NCBI RefSeq assembly: GCF_004803895.1
Contig: NZ_CP021978.1
Location: 1,922,001 to 1,986,000 of the forward strand
DNA: 64,000 nt
From: Streptomyces hawaiiensis
Lineage (GTDB): Bacteria; Actinomycetota; Actinomycetes; Streptomycetales; Streptomycetaceae
Direction: 5' to 3'
Part shown: positions 42,923-52,700 of the stretch, in pieces
How the letters are laid out: the number at the start of each line of letters is the position of its first letter
Numbering within the stretch: position 1 is the first letter of the stretch
Notes under the pieces: generated by a model
Databases searched by the model: none
Told to the model about the DNA's origin: nothing
The model's input: the letters and a program-made list of their open reading frames with translations, nothing else
Position numbers and translations under genes: made by a program

Positions 42923-43921
42923 GTGCGTACCGAACCGAAGCTCACCCGTCTGGACCGGGTGTTCGCCCGGCTGGACCGTGAGCCGGAACGACCGGCCCAC
43001 ATCGATGTGCCGAAGATGAGCAGGCACCGCATCGTGCTCTTCGCGGCGACCCTGGCCTTCTACGGCGCGATCGTGTGGGCCGTGGTGATCACGTCCTGGC
43101 TGGTCCGGCTCGACTGGCAGGTCATGTTCTTCCGCCCGTACCAGCAGTGGTCGGAGATCCACTGGTTCGTCGACTACTACGTGGTCCTCGGCCAGCGCGG
43201 CCCGACCGCCGTGATGGTCGCGGCCTGGCTGGGCTGGCGCTCCTGGCGGCAGCACACCCTGCGGCCGCTGCTCGCGCTCGGCGTCTCACTGCTGCTGCTG
43301 AACATCACGGTCGGCGCCGCCAAGTACGGCATGGGCCGTCTGGGACCGCACTACGCGACCTCGATCGGCTCGAACGAGATGTGGCTCGGCGGCGATATAT
43401 TTCCGAGCGGTCACACCGCCAACGCCGTCGTGACCTGGGGAATCCTGGCCTACCTGGCGTCCTCCGCGAGAGCGCAGCGCTGGCTGTCCGCCGTGTCCGC
43501 GGTGACCTCGCTCGGCGTCGGGATGGCGACGGTCTACCTCGGTACGCACTGGCTGAGCGATGTGATCCTCGGCTGGACCGCCGGTCTGCTGATTCTGCTC
43601 GGCCTGCCGTGGTTCGAGCCGCTGATCGCCCGTGCCGAGACCAGGATCTTCGACCTCCGCGACCGTTTGCTGGCCCGCAGGCGCCGCACCTCGGCCACCC
43701 CGGTGGAAGCGCCGCCCGTGGTGGTCACGCCCCTGCCCGCCGACGACCGGGACGATGTCGGGGCCTGCTCGTCCCGGGCCCCGGTCTATCTGACGCCGGG
43801 CCCCCACACGGCCCGCTCGGAGCGCACGCCGGTCACCCCGGCCGGCAGCCGCCGCCCGCCGCACCCGGAGCGCCACCCGCGCGGTTCGACCCCGTCGGCC
43901 CGCCCCCTGACGGGCGGCTGA
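42923..43921 (+). CDS. PAP2-superfamily membrane phosphatase
   Basis: 332 aa, GTG start. Five or six helices and the three phosphatase motifs are present: K-x6 region KYGMGRLGP, PSGHTANAV with the catalytic His, and GTHWLSDVILGW with the second His and Asp. These enzymes dephosphorylate lipid phosphates or undecaprenyl pyrophosphate outside the membrane. The last 80 residues are Pro/Arg/Ser-rich and disordered. ATG 42878 upstream is rejected because the promoter lies between. Confidence 0.9.
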   Translation: MRTEPKLTRLDRVFARLDREPERPAHIDVPKMSRHRIVLFAATLAFYGAIVWAVVITSWLVRLDWQVMFFRPYQQWSEIHWFVDYYVVLGQRGPTAVMVAAWLGWRSWRQHTLRPLLALGVSLLLLNITVGAAKYGMGRLGPHYATSIGSNEMWLGGDIFPSGHTANAVVTWGILAYLASSARAQRWLSAVSAVTSLGVGMATVYLGTHWLSDVILGWTAGLLILLGLPWFEPLIARAETRIFDLRDRLLARRRRTSATPVEAPPVVVTPLPADDRDDVGACSSRAPVYLTPGPHTARSERTPVTPAGSRRPPHPERHPRGSTPSARPLTGG

Positions 43922-43953
43922 CCACAGGCCGGTGCGCACCGCGTACGGCATCG

Positions 43954-43990
43954 CGAAGGCCCCGGTTCCGGAGCGGAACCGGGGCCTTCG
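43954..43990. terminator. Bidirectional terminator between PAP2 and I78 genes
   Basis: CGAAGGCCCCGGTTCCG pairs perfectly over 17 bp with 43974-43990 around a 3-nt loop, between two convergent genes. Confidence 0.92.
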
Positions 43991-43997
43991 CCGGGTC

Positions 43998-44213
43998 TCA
44001 GCCCTTCCAGGCCCGCGCCACCCGGCCGCCCTTGACCTCGAAGTTCAGCCGGCCCACGCGGTACTCCATCGTGATGATCGCGCCCGGCGGCAGCGCGCGC
44101 ACCGTCGGCCAGCCGCGCTCACGCGCGAGGCTTTCGGCCCGGCCGGCCTCCAGGCCGACATACGTGTCCGGGCTGTCGTCGGGTTCCGCGGAAGGTGTCG
44201 GAGTCGGTGCCAT
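43998..44213 (-). CDS. Peptidase inhibitor I78 family protein
   Basis: 71 aa from ATG 44213. Residues YVGLEAGRAESLARERGWPTVRALPPGAIITMEYRVGRLNFEV match the potato-inhibitor-like I78 fold, with the reactive loop in the RALPPGAI region and the closing R-x-N strand. No signal peptide is visible, so it may act on an intracellular protease. The gene stands alone and is followed by a strong bidirectional terminator. Confidence 0.8.
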   Translation of the reverse strand: MAPTPTPSAEPDDSPDTYVGLEAGRAESLARERGWPTVRALPPGAIITMEYRVGRLNFEVKGGRVARAWKG

Positions 44214-44643
44214 GCCGCCACGCTATGTGCTGCCCGCCGACCGCGGAAGTCCGGGCCCGCCGCCCCGGTCACTGTCCGCCTCCCGTCACGCTTCTGTCAC
44301 AAGATCACGACAGGAGTTTCGGGAGCTGTCCGTCACACGGACGAGCGGTTCCGTACGCCTTCCGCAGGCATTCGATCGTAATTCCCGCGTGTCACATGAG
44401 CTCATGGAAAAGCCCGGCGGAAAGTGCCGGGTGAAGTGCCTCCGGGGCGCCATTCCTTTCCGGTGCCGTACCGGCCCGGCGGAGTCGGCCGGTACGGGGA
44501 AATGCATGGCTTCGGCACAGAGAGGCCGGTACGCCCCCTGTCGGAGCGCACGGTGACGCGAGCATCATGGCGTGAGCTCGCGGGTACGTGAGGCGCGGGC
44601 TGCGGCGGGCCCGGTGCGCGATGAGCGAAGGGGCGAGCGAGCG
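44214..44643. promoter_or_regulatory. Long leader region of ctaD with a GGCCGGTACG hairpin and a third copy
   Basis: 430 bp without a gene. CCGTACCGGCC (44466-44476) pairs perfectly with 44487-44497 around a 10-nt loop, and GGCCGGTACG occurs a third time at 44524-44533. The third copy could compete for pairing or serve as a repeated operator. GTCCGT-CAC-ACGGAC (44328-44342) is a smaller inverted repeat. No clear promoter was recognised. Confidence 0.5.
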
Positions 44644-46335
44644 ATGGGGACGCAGACCGTAACGGCGGTGGCGCCGCCCGCGCCGCGCAAGCGGCACGGG
44701 CGGGTGGTGGTCGACTGGCTGACGACGACGGACCACAAGAAGATCGGCCATCTCTACCTGATCACGTCGTTCGTGTTCTTCCTGGTCGCCGGTGTGATGG
44801 CGCTGCTGATGCGCGCCGAGCTGGCCCGGCCGGGCTTGCAGATCATCGACAACGAGCAGTTCAACCAGGCGTTCACGATGCACGGCACGATCATGCTGCT
44901 GCTGTTCGCGACGCCGACCTTCGCGGGCTTCGCGAACGAGCTGATGCCGTTGCACATCGGCGCGCCCGATGTCGCCTTCCCGCGGCTGAACATGTTCTCG
45001 TACTGGCTGTTCCTGTTCGGCGGGCTGATCGTGCTCGGCTCGCTGCTGGTGCCCTCCGGGCCGGCGGACTTCGGCTGGACCGCCTACGCCCCGCTCAACA
45101 GCCCGGAGCGCACGCCGGGTATCGGGGCCGACCTGTGGATCATGGGGCTGGCGCTGTCGGGCTTCGGCACGATCCTCGGCGCGGTCAACTTCATCACCAC
45201 GATCATCGGGATGCGCGCCCCGGGCATGACGATGTTCCGGATGCCGATCTTCGTGTGGAACACCCTGTTCACGTCGATCCTTATCCTGATGGCGTTCCCG
45301 GTGCTGGCGGCGGCGCTGCTGGTGCTGGAGGCGGACCGGCGGTTCGGCTCGCAGGTGTTCGAAGCGGCCAACGGCGGTGCGATCCTGTGGCAGCACCTGT
45401 TCTGGTTCTTCGGCCATCCCGAGGTGTACATCATCGCGCTGCCGTTCTTCGGCATCATCACGGAGATCATCCCGGTCTTCAGCCGCAAGCCGTTGTTCGG
45501 CTATCTGACGCTGGTCGGGGCGACGATGGCGATCACCGGCCTGTCGATGATCGTGTGGGCGCACCACATGTTCGCCACCGGCGCGGTGCTGCTGCCGTTC
45601 TTCTCCTTCATGAGCTTCCTGATCGCGGTGCCGACCGGCGTGAAGATCTTCAACTGGACCGGCACCATGCTGAAGGGCTCGCTGTCGTTCGAGACGCCGA
45701 TGCTGTGGGCGACGGGCTTCCTGGTGACGTTCCTGTTCGGCGGGCTGACCGGGGTGATCCTGGCGTCGCCGCCGCTGGACTTCCACGTGACGGACACGTA
45801 CTTCGTGGTCGCGCACTTCCACTACGTCGTCTTCGGCACCGTCGTCTTCGCGATCTTCGCGGGCTTCTACTTCTGGTGGCCGAAGTTCACCGGGAAGATG
45901 CTCGACGAACGGCTCGGCAAGATCCATTTCTGGACGCTGTTCACCGGCTTCCACACCACGTTCCTGGTGCAGCACTGGCTGGGCGCCGAGGGCATGCCCC
46001 GCCGGTACGCGGACTACCTCGCCGCGGACGGGTTCACCGCGCTCAACACCGTGTCGACCATCGGCGCGTTCCTGCTCGGCATGTCGACGCTGCCGTTCCT
46101 CTACAACGTGTGGAAGACCGCCAAGTACGGCGAGAAGGTCGAGGTCGACGACCCCTGGGGCTTCGGCCGTTCCCTGGAGTGGGCGACCTCGTGCCCGCCG
46201 CCGCGGCACAACTTCAGGACGCTGCCCCGGATCCGCTCCGAGTCGCCGGCGTTCGACCTGCATCATCCGCAGTACGCGGCGGTGACTGCGCAGCCCGAGC
46301 CAAAGCGCCATCAAGCCGGTCCCGAGTCCTCCTGA
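44644..46335 (+). CDS. ctaD: Cytochrome c oxidase subunit I
   Basis: 563 aa. Twelve helices and all ligand motifs are present: FTMHGTIM (heme a), [15 protein letters not shown] (CuB His cross-linked to Tyr), WAHHMF (two CuB His) and HFHYVVFG (heme a3 and a). The subunit reduces oxygen and pumps protons. It stands alone, without ctaC, ctaE or ctaF, so it is probably a second copy besides the main cta cluster. The ribosome site is weak; an upstream GTG at 44572 is possible. The last 22 codons overlap the WYL gene on the other strand. Confidence 0.93.
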   Translation: MGTQTVTAVAPPAPRKRHGRVVVDWLTTTDHKKIGHLYLITSFVFFLVAGVMALLMRAELARPGLQIIDNEQFNQAFTMHGTIMLLLFATPTFAGFANELMPLHIGAPDVAFPRLNMFSYWLFLFGGLIVLGSLLVPSGPADFGWTAYAPLNSPERTPGIGADLWIMGLALSGFGTILGAVNFITTIIGMRAPGMTMFRMPIFVWNTLFTSILILMAFPVLAAALLVLEADRRFGSQVFEAANGGAILWQHLFWFFGHPEVYIIALPFFGIITEIIPVFSRKPLFGYLTLVGATMAITGLSMIVWAHHMFATGAVLLPFFSFMSFLIAVPTGVKIFNWTGTMLKGSLSFETPMLWATGFLVTFLFGGLTGVILASPPLDFHVTDTYFVVAHFHYVVFGTVVFAIFAGFYFWWPKFTGKMLDERLGKIHFWTLFTGFHTTFLVQHWLGAEGMPRRYADYLAADGFTALNTVSTIGAFLLGMSTLPFLYNVWKTAKYGEKVEVDDPWGFGRSLEWATSCPPPRHNFRTLPRIRSESPAFDLHHPQYAAVTAQPEPKRHQAGPESS

Positions 46336-47254
46336 TCGCCTCGACCAGCCCGTCCGGCTCCAGCACCTCGAACTCGAAGCCCAGCATCACGACGTGGATG
46401 ACCATCACGTCGAGGCTGCCGGCGCCGCAGCGCAGCAGACAGCTGTCCGGGCCCTCCGCCTCCAGCACGCCGGCGGAGGGCGAGATGCGTTCGGCGGCTT
46501 CCTCCACAGGCACCAGGAGCCGCACGACGGCGTGGGTGGCGTACGCGCGCGTGGAGACGCCCTGGGAGACGTAGGCGGCGAGATCCTCGGCGGGTGCCTT
46601 GCGCGGGGTGAAGCGCGGGCCGTGCGGCGGCCTGGGCGTGACACGGTCCACGCGGAACGTGCGCCAGTCGTCCCGGTCGAGGTCCCAGGCGACCAGGTAC
46701 CAGCGGCGCTCGGTGCACACCAGGCGGTGCGGTTCGACGGTGCGGCGGGTGGGGGTGCCGTCGTGGCCGCGGTACTCGAAGCGCAGCCGTTCGGCGTCCC
46801 GGCACAGATGGGCGAGTTCGGTGAGGACTGCCGGGTCGACCGAGGAGGGCAGGCTGCTGCGCAGCATCGGCACGGTGAAGGCGTTCAGGGCGCCCACGCG
46901 GCGGCGCAGCCGGTTCGGCAGCACCTGCTCCAGCTTGGCGAGGGCCCGTACGGAGGTTTCGCCGATGCCGTCGATGCCCTGTCCGGCGGCTGTGCGCAGT
47001 CCGACCGCCACGGCGACGGCCTCGTCGTCGTCCAGGAGCAGCGGCGGCAGTTCGGCGCCGGCGCCGAGCTGGTAGCCGCCGCCGGTGCCGGGGCTTGCGT
47101 TGACCGGGTAGCCGAGTTCGCGCAGCCGGTCGACGTCCCGGCGCAGGGTGCGGGCGCTGACGCCGAGCCGGTCGGCCAGATCGGCGCCGGACCACTCGCG
47201 GTGGGCCTGGAGCAGGGACAGCAGACGCAGCAGACGGGCCGAGGTCTCCAACAT
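46214..47254 (-). CDS. WYL-domain transcriptional regulator (HTH_11 plus WYL)
   Basis: 346 aa. The N-terminal winged helix is [46 protein letters not shown]. The WYL domain near residue 140 onward includes [10 protein letters not shown] and [31 protein letters not shown] domains sense nucleic-acid or small ligands. The C-terminal [15 protein letters not shown] tail overlaps the ctaD 3' end by 122 bp. The gene is not clearly linked to the neighbouring ABC genes. Confidence 0.9.
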   Translation of the reverse strand: MLETSARLLRLLSLLQAHREWSGADLADRLGVSARTLRRDVDRLRELGYPVNASPGTGGGYQLGAGAELPPLLLDDDEAVAVAVGLRTAAGQGIDGIGETSVRALAKLEQVLPNRLRRRVGALNAFTVPMLRSSLPSSVDPAVLTELAHLCRDAERLRFEYRGHDGTPTRRTVEPHRLVCTERRWYLVAWDLDRDDWRTFRVDRVTPRPPHGPRFTPRKAPAEDLAAYVSQGVSTRAYATHAVVRLLVPVEEAAERISPSAGVLEAEGPDSCLLRCGAGSLDVMVIHVVMLGFEFEVLEPDGLVEAIRRTRDRLDGALARAAQSPPRTADDAGRTPATRSGSGAAS

Positions 47255-47293
47255 GGGAGCGAGTCTGCCAGCCCTTGCGGACAGCCACTGTCC

Positions 47294-48580
47294 TCAAGGC
47301 TCGTAGGCCAGTTGCGGGACGGTGAAGCATGTGTGGTTCATGTCCCCCTGGCTCGCCCAGCCCTTCCCGTCCTGCCAGCGGGCCACCGACAGGCAGGTCC
47401 TGCTGCTCTTCGGCGGAACGGGCGAGTGTTCGAACCGGACGGGAAGCAGCAGCCCTCCGGCGGTGTAGCCCTGGCTGCGGTTCATGAACGCGTCGACGCA
47501 CGCGCGCGTGATGCCCGTCGTCGTGCAGGACTTCGCCGCGTCCGTGAACCACCGGGCGGCCGCCCACCCCTCCAGCTGCCACTGGGAGTGCGTCTTCAGG
47601 TCCTTCGTCGCCTCACGGAACTCCCGTACGGCCGGGTGGCCGGTGTCCTCGTGATTGCGGCTGGCGCCGGTCGCCCACAGGGCGTTGCGGCAGCGCGGGG
47701 CGTCCTTGTAGGCGTCGGGGACCGTGGACGTCCAGTTCTGCACGTTGGTCACCTTGGCGGTGACGTCGGCGCCGGCCTCGTCCATGGCCTGGCAGAGCCG
47801 GGCGTTGCCGTGCCCGTCGATGGCGTCGAAGACCAAATCGGCGCCCTGCTCCTTGAGGTCGGCGGCTACGGCGCGGAAGTTGGGCAGGGCGAAGTCGACC
47901 TGCTCGGTGACGACCTGGTAGCCCTCGGCGCGCAGGCCCCGCTCGACGAGCCGGGCGTAGGCGGCCGAGGCGGACTGGTTGTAGGAGACGACGGCGGCGG
48001 TGCGGGCACCGTGCTCACGTTTGAAATAGCGGTAGACCTCGGTGCCGCCGTACAGCGTGCCGTCCCAGCCTGGGGTGCCGTTGCGGGGCGCGAGGCTGCC
48101 GTAGATGCCGTAGAGGTGCGGGTAGGTGTCGTAGGCGGTGCCGAGGGGCTGGCCGCCGATGTCGGGCACGCGCGCGCGGGAGACACGGGAGGCGCCCGCG
48201 TAGTCGAGGGCCGTGGTGGCGACCAGGGCGACGACTTCGTCCTCCTCGACGAGTTTGTGGACGCACTCGTTGTTGCCGACGCCGCTGCCGCCGTCGTCAC
48301 AGCTGCGGACCTCGACCCGGCGCCCGTCGATGCCGCCGCGCGCGTTGAGCCGGTCGAAGAAGGCCCGGGCGCCGTCGCGCGGGCCGGTGAAGGCGCTGCC
48401 GCCGACCGGGCTGGTGGCGCTCGTGATGATGCCGACCCGCAGGGGCGCGGCGTCGCGGGGCGCGGGGGTGCGGTCGTCGTGCTCGAAGTCGCTCTCCGGG
48501 AGCCGGCTGCCGCAGGCCGCGCTCAGAGCGAGCAGCAGCACCGCGGCCAGTGCCTCAGCAGCCCGGAATCGGGGACGCAT
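47294..48580 (-). CDS. ABC transporter substrate-binding lipoprotein, LivJ/LivK type
   Basis: 428 aa. The lipobox LSAAC at about residues 19-23 marks a lipoprotein. The periplasmic-binding fold type I starts at LRVGIITSATSPVGG with RDGARAFFDRLNARGGIDGRRVEVRSCDDG, then AVVSYNQSASAAYARLVERGLRAEGY and GADLVFDAIDGHGNARLCQAM. This family binds branched-chain amino acids, amides or related compounds. Its ATG lies inside the end of the upstream lipoprotein gene. The divergent LivHMG/LivF operon is probably its transporter. Confidence 0.88.
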   Translation of the reverse strand: MRPRFRAAEALAAVLLLALSAACGSRLPESDFEHDDRTPAPRDAAPLRVGIITSATSPVGGSAFTGPRDGARAFFDRLNARGGIDGRRVEVRSCDDGGSGVGNNECVHKLVEEDEVVALVATTALDYAGASRVSRARVPDIGGQPLGTAYDTYPHLYGIYGSLAPRNGTPGWDGTLYGGTEVYRYFKREHGARTAAVVSYNQSASAAYARLVERGLRAEGYQVVTEQVDFALPNFRAVAADLKEQGADLVFDAIDGHGNARLCQAMDEAGADVTAKVTNVQNWTSTVPDAYKDAPRCRNALWATGASRNHEDTGHPAVREFREATKDLKTHSQWQLEGWAAARWFTDAAKSCTTTGITRACVDAFMNRSQGYTAGGLLLPVRFEHSPVPPKSSRTCLSVARWQDGKGWASQGDMNHTCFTVPQLAYEP

Positions 48581-49115
48581 TGCCGCTCAGTTGCACCAGC
48601 GCGCACAGCGTCTTGGCGGACACCTTCCAGGTGCCGTCCTGCTCCACGGCGCTTCCGGAGGCGTCGGGCAGGGCGGTGGCGCCCTTCAGGGTGAGCGTGT
48701 ACGTGACGTCCGCCCCGGTCGCCGAGGTGAACTCGACCTTGGTGACCTTCGCCTGGACCTGCCCGCCGCGCTCGTCACCGCTGAAGGCCTGCAGCACCGG
48801 GCCCATCCGGTCGCCGTTCTCCAGGACGGCCTGCTTGTCCTCGGCCGAGGTCTTCGGGTCGAAGAACTTCTGCCAGTTCTGCCGGATCTCCGCCTCCGCG
48901 GCGGCCCGGTCGGCCGGTGCGGTGGCCGGCGCGCTCGTGGTGCGCTCCGCGGTCGGGATGGGAGGGGTGCTCTCGCTGCCGCCGCTGTCGTCGCTGCAGG
49001 CCGCCAGGGCCGGGGCGAGGGCCAGGACCAGGGCGGCCGCGATCGCCGTGCCCCGTCCCGCGACTCGTGGACGCCGCGTCGCGTTCGCCCGCCTGAGGTC
49101 GCTGCCGAGAACCAT
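48555..49115 (-). CDS. Small lipoprotein, unknown function
   Basis: 186 aa from ATG 49115. The lipobox LALAPALAAC ends near residue 38, followed by a Ser/Thr/Pro/Ala linker. The mature domain (about 60-186) resembles the NTF2-like lipoprotein pattern AAAEAEIRQNWQKFFDPKTSAEDKQAVLENGDRM, VTYTLTLKGATALPDASGSA and a closing QDGTWKVSAKTLCALVQLSG. It overlaps the binding-protein gene by 26 bp and so probably belongs to the same ABC system. Confidence 0.82.
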   Translation of the reverse strand: MVLGSDLRRANATRRPRVAGRGTAIAAALVLALAPALAACSDDSGGSESTPPIPTAERTTSAPATAPADRAAAEAEIRQNWQKFFDPKTSAEDKQAVLENGDRMGPVLQAFSGDERGGQVQAKVTKVEFTSATGADVTYTLTLKGATALPDASGSAVEQDGTWKVSAKTLCALVQLSGNASPIPGC

Positions 49116-49260
49116 CTGGCTCACCACCGGGTGTCGGTCCGGGCCATGTGCGCCCGGTGCTTTCAGGGTCAGCTTCCACAGGGCATAGTGCAAGCGATCG
49201 GCGGACTTGAACAGGCAGCCGGACGCGCGCACAGCCGAATGCGACGTGTGGGAGGCAGCG

Positions 49261-49737
49261 ATGCGGACCAGCCGACCGCGGACCGTACATCCCGTCCTGT
49301 GGGCCGGCTGGGCGGCCCTGGCCGCCGGCGCGGTGCTGTGCGTCGTCGGCTGGTACGGAGTCTCCGGCGAGCGTTACGCCGAACGGCAGCTGCCCTACCT
49401 CGCCTCCTGCAGCATTCCCGGCGCCGCGCTGATCATCGCCGGGGCGGTGCTGCTGGCCCGGGGCCGGAGTTCGATCGCCGCCGCGCGCGTGGAGGAGCTG
49501 TACGGCCTGCTGGTGGCGGCCGAGCCGGGCGAGCCGGAGGAGGCCGGCCGGGCCGCGCTCGCGCCGCTCGCGGTCAGCGGCGACCTGCTGATGGTGCCGG
49601 GCGGCACGCTGTGGCACCGCGCGGACTGCCCGCTGGTCGCGGGCAAGGCGGAGGCGGTCCCGGTGGACTCCAAGCTGGTGGCGAGCGGTGAGCTGGCGCC
49701 CTGCCCGATCTGCGAGCCGGCCGAAGAAACCGACTGA
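49261..49737 (+). CDS. Small membrane protein with CxxC tail, first gene of the LivHMG operon
   Basis: 158 aa, ATG behind GGGAGG. Two helices (VLWAGWAALAAGAVLCVVGWYGV and SIPGAALIIAGAVLLA) precede a cytoplasmic domain with HRADCPLVAGK and a C-terminal CPICEP that could bind zinc. The stop overlaps the transporter start (TGATG). No known family was recognised. Its conserved position suggests an accessory or regulatory part of the transporter. Confidence 0.78.
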   Translation: MRTSRPRTVHPVLWAGWAALAAGAVLCVVGWYGVSGERYAERQLPYLASCSIPGAALIIAGAVLLARGRSSIAAARVEELYGLLVAAEPGEPEEAGRAALAPLAVSGDLLMVPGGTLWHRADCPLVAGKAEAVPVDSKLVASGELAPCPICEPAEETD

Positions 49738-52700
49738 TGTCGTCGCTGACGTACGACCTCACCCTCGCCGGGCTCTCGGTGGGCAGCGCGGCGGCGCTGA
49801 CCGGGATCGGCCTGATCGTGACGTACCGCGCCACCGGAGTACTGAACTTCGCGCACGGCGCGATCGCGATGGTGTGCGCGTACGCGCTGCGGCAGTGCGT
49901 GGTCGAGTGGGGCTGGCCGCTGTGGCTCGGGGCGGTGGTGACGCTGCTGGTGCTGGCGCCGGGGCTGGGGGTCGCACTGGAGCGGTTCGTCTTCCGTCCC
50001 CTGGCGGTCCTCGGCGGTGACCCGGCGCAGACGCTGGTGGCGTCCATCGGGGTGTTCGTGCTGCTGGTGGGCGGGGCGGCGCTGCTGTGGGGGCAGGGGG
50101 CGCGGGACGACGCGCCGGTGCTGGTGCCGGACGAGCCGTGGGGGCAGCTGGCGGTGGTGCTGGTGCTGGCCGCCGGGGTCGCGGTGGTGGTCCGCCGGAC
50201 GCGGTTCGGGCGGGAGTTGCGGGCCGTGGTGGACGACCGGCGGCTCGCCGTGCTGGGTGGGATCGACGCGGACCGGGTCGCGGCGGCGGGCTGGGCGTTC
50301 GGCTCGTTCACGGCGGGTCTGACGGGTGTGCTGCTGGCGCCGTACGTGCGGCTCGACCCGTACGGTCTTTCGCTGCTCGTGATGGAGGTCGTGGCCGTCG
50401 CGGTGGCCGCGCGGATGCGCAGCCTGCCGATCGCGGTGGTGGTGGCGCTGGGCATCGGGGTGGCGCAGAGCCAGCTGACGCGGCTGCACCCGTCGGGCTG
50501 GGCCGAGCCGCTGCTCCAGGCGGCGGCCACGAACCTGTTCGTCGTCGCGCTGCTGGTCGCGGCGCTGGTGCTGCCGGGCGCCGGGGAGCGGGACGCGCTG
50601 CCGCGCACGGCCACGGCGCGGGTGCCGACGCCGCCGGGCGCCTGGATCGTGGTGCTCGTGTTGTTCCTGCTGCCGCTGGGCCTGGCCGGCCGGGACCTCC
50701 ACACCTCGGTCCAGGTGCCGGCGCTGGCCGTGATCCTGCTGTCCCTGGTGGTGGTCACCGGCCGCGGCGGCCAGATCTCGCTGGGGCAGGCGGCGTACGC
50801 GGGGCTGGGTGCCCTGTTCACGGCGCTGCTGGCGGCGGGCCGCTTCCCGGGGCTGCCCGCCCTGCCGGAGCTGGCGGCCCTCGCGGTGTCGGTGGTCCTG
50901 GTGGCGCCGCTGGGCCTGCTGACGGGCTGGCCGGCGATCGGCCGCCGGGGCCTGGCGCTCGCGCTCGCGACGTTCGCGGTCGGCGTGGGGGTGAGCCGCT
51001 TCGTCTTCGCCCAGCCGTACGCGACCTCGGGCCTGTCACTGGGCCGCCCTGCGGGCTTCGACGGGGACCGGGCGTACTACGTCCTGGAGCTGCTCCTGCT
51101 GGGGGTCGCGCTGCTGGCGACGCACGCGCTGCGCCGGGGGCGGACGGGCCGGGCCCTCGCCGCCCTGCGGGATCACGAGCGGGGCGCGCAGGCGGCGGGC
51201 GTCCCGGTGCCGTCCCTCAAGCTGCTGGCCTTCGTCGCGGGCGCCGCGCTGGCCGCGCTGGGCGGCGGCATGCTCGGCATGGGCCTGCGCGCCTTCGACG
51301 CCGCCGCCTACGACCCGGTGCGCGGTCTGCTGTGGTTCGCCGCGGTGGTGGTGCTGGGCGCCGACAGCACGCTCGGCGCCCTCGGCGCCGCGGCCCTCCT
51401 GGTCGGGCTGGACGCCGGTACCCGGGGCGGCGTCGCGGCGGCCTTGATCGGCGTCCTGGCGATCCTGGTGGGCCGCTTCCCCGGCGGCCTGTACGAGGCC
51501 CTGCGCACAGCGGCGGAACGCCTCCGGCTGGGCCGCACCCCGGCCCTGACGGCGGCGGGCGCGCGGGCCCGCGGGAGGCTGCGCCCGGCGGAGCCGGAGG
51601 CGGTCCCCGGGGCACCGGTGCCGACCGGGGCACGCAGGACGGAGAGCCCGGAAGCGGCCGGCCGGCGCGAGCGCCGAAACGGCGAGGTCCGCCCGAAGCG
51701 CGTCCCGCCGGGCCGGGCCGCCGACCACCTGCCCCACGACGGCAACCACCCACCGGCCACCCGCCCCGAGCCGCCCCCCGAACCTCCCCTGGCCACCCGG
51801 CCCGAGCCGACCCCCGGCCCCTCCCCGGCCACCCAGCCCGAGCCTTCCCCAGCTGCCCGGACCGAGGCGACCCCCGAGTCCTCCCCGGGCCGTCAACCGC
51901 GTGCGGCCGCGCACGAGCCCCCCTCGACCGTCCAGCCCAAGGACGCCCCCGAACCTTCCCCGGCCACCCGGCCCGAGCCAACCCCCCAACCCTCCCCAGC
52001 CACCCGGCCCAAGCCTTCCTCAGCCACGCGGCCCGAGCCGACCCCCGAACCTCCCCTGGCCACCCGGCCCGAGCCAACCCCCCAACCCTCCCCGGCCCGC
52101 CGGCCTCGCGCCGCAACACACGTGGGAGACACCCCGCCGCCCACGGGCCCGACCGCCACGGCGCCCGGCGCTCGGCTCCTCAGCGCCAGCCACCTCCACG
52201 CCCGCTACGGCGGCTTCACCGCCCTCGACGGAGTGGACCTGGACGTCTCCCCCGGCCGGGTCACCGCGGTCGTCGGGCCCAACGGGGCCGGGAAGAGCAC
52301 CCTGTTCCACTGTCTGGCCGGGACGCTGCGGCCCGCGCGCGGGAGCGTGCGTCTCGGCGGGCGGGACATCACCACGCTGCCCGCCCATGCCCGCACCCGG
52401 CTCGGTGTCGCCCGGACCTTCCAGCAACTGGCCGTCTTCCCCTCGCTGACCGTGGCCGAGAACGTCCGCGTCGGCGCCGAGCAGGGCCGGGTGACCGACC
52501 CGGGCGCCGTGGAGCGCACCCTCAGGCTGCTCGGGCTCGACGGACCCGTGCGCGCACTGCCCGCCGCCGGGTTGCCCACCGGGACGCTGCGCCGCGTCGA
52601 ACTGGCTCGGGCCCTCGCGGGAAGCCCCCACGTCCTCCTCCTCGACGAGCCGGCCGCCGGTCTCGACACCGCCGAAGTGACCGCCCTGGCCCGGGTGCTG

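Noticed and set aside
51761..52106. Repeat array as CRISPR or IS end
   Set aside because: Units are contiguous, in frame and code a Pro/Glu/Thr linker; there are no unique spacers or transposase.
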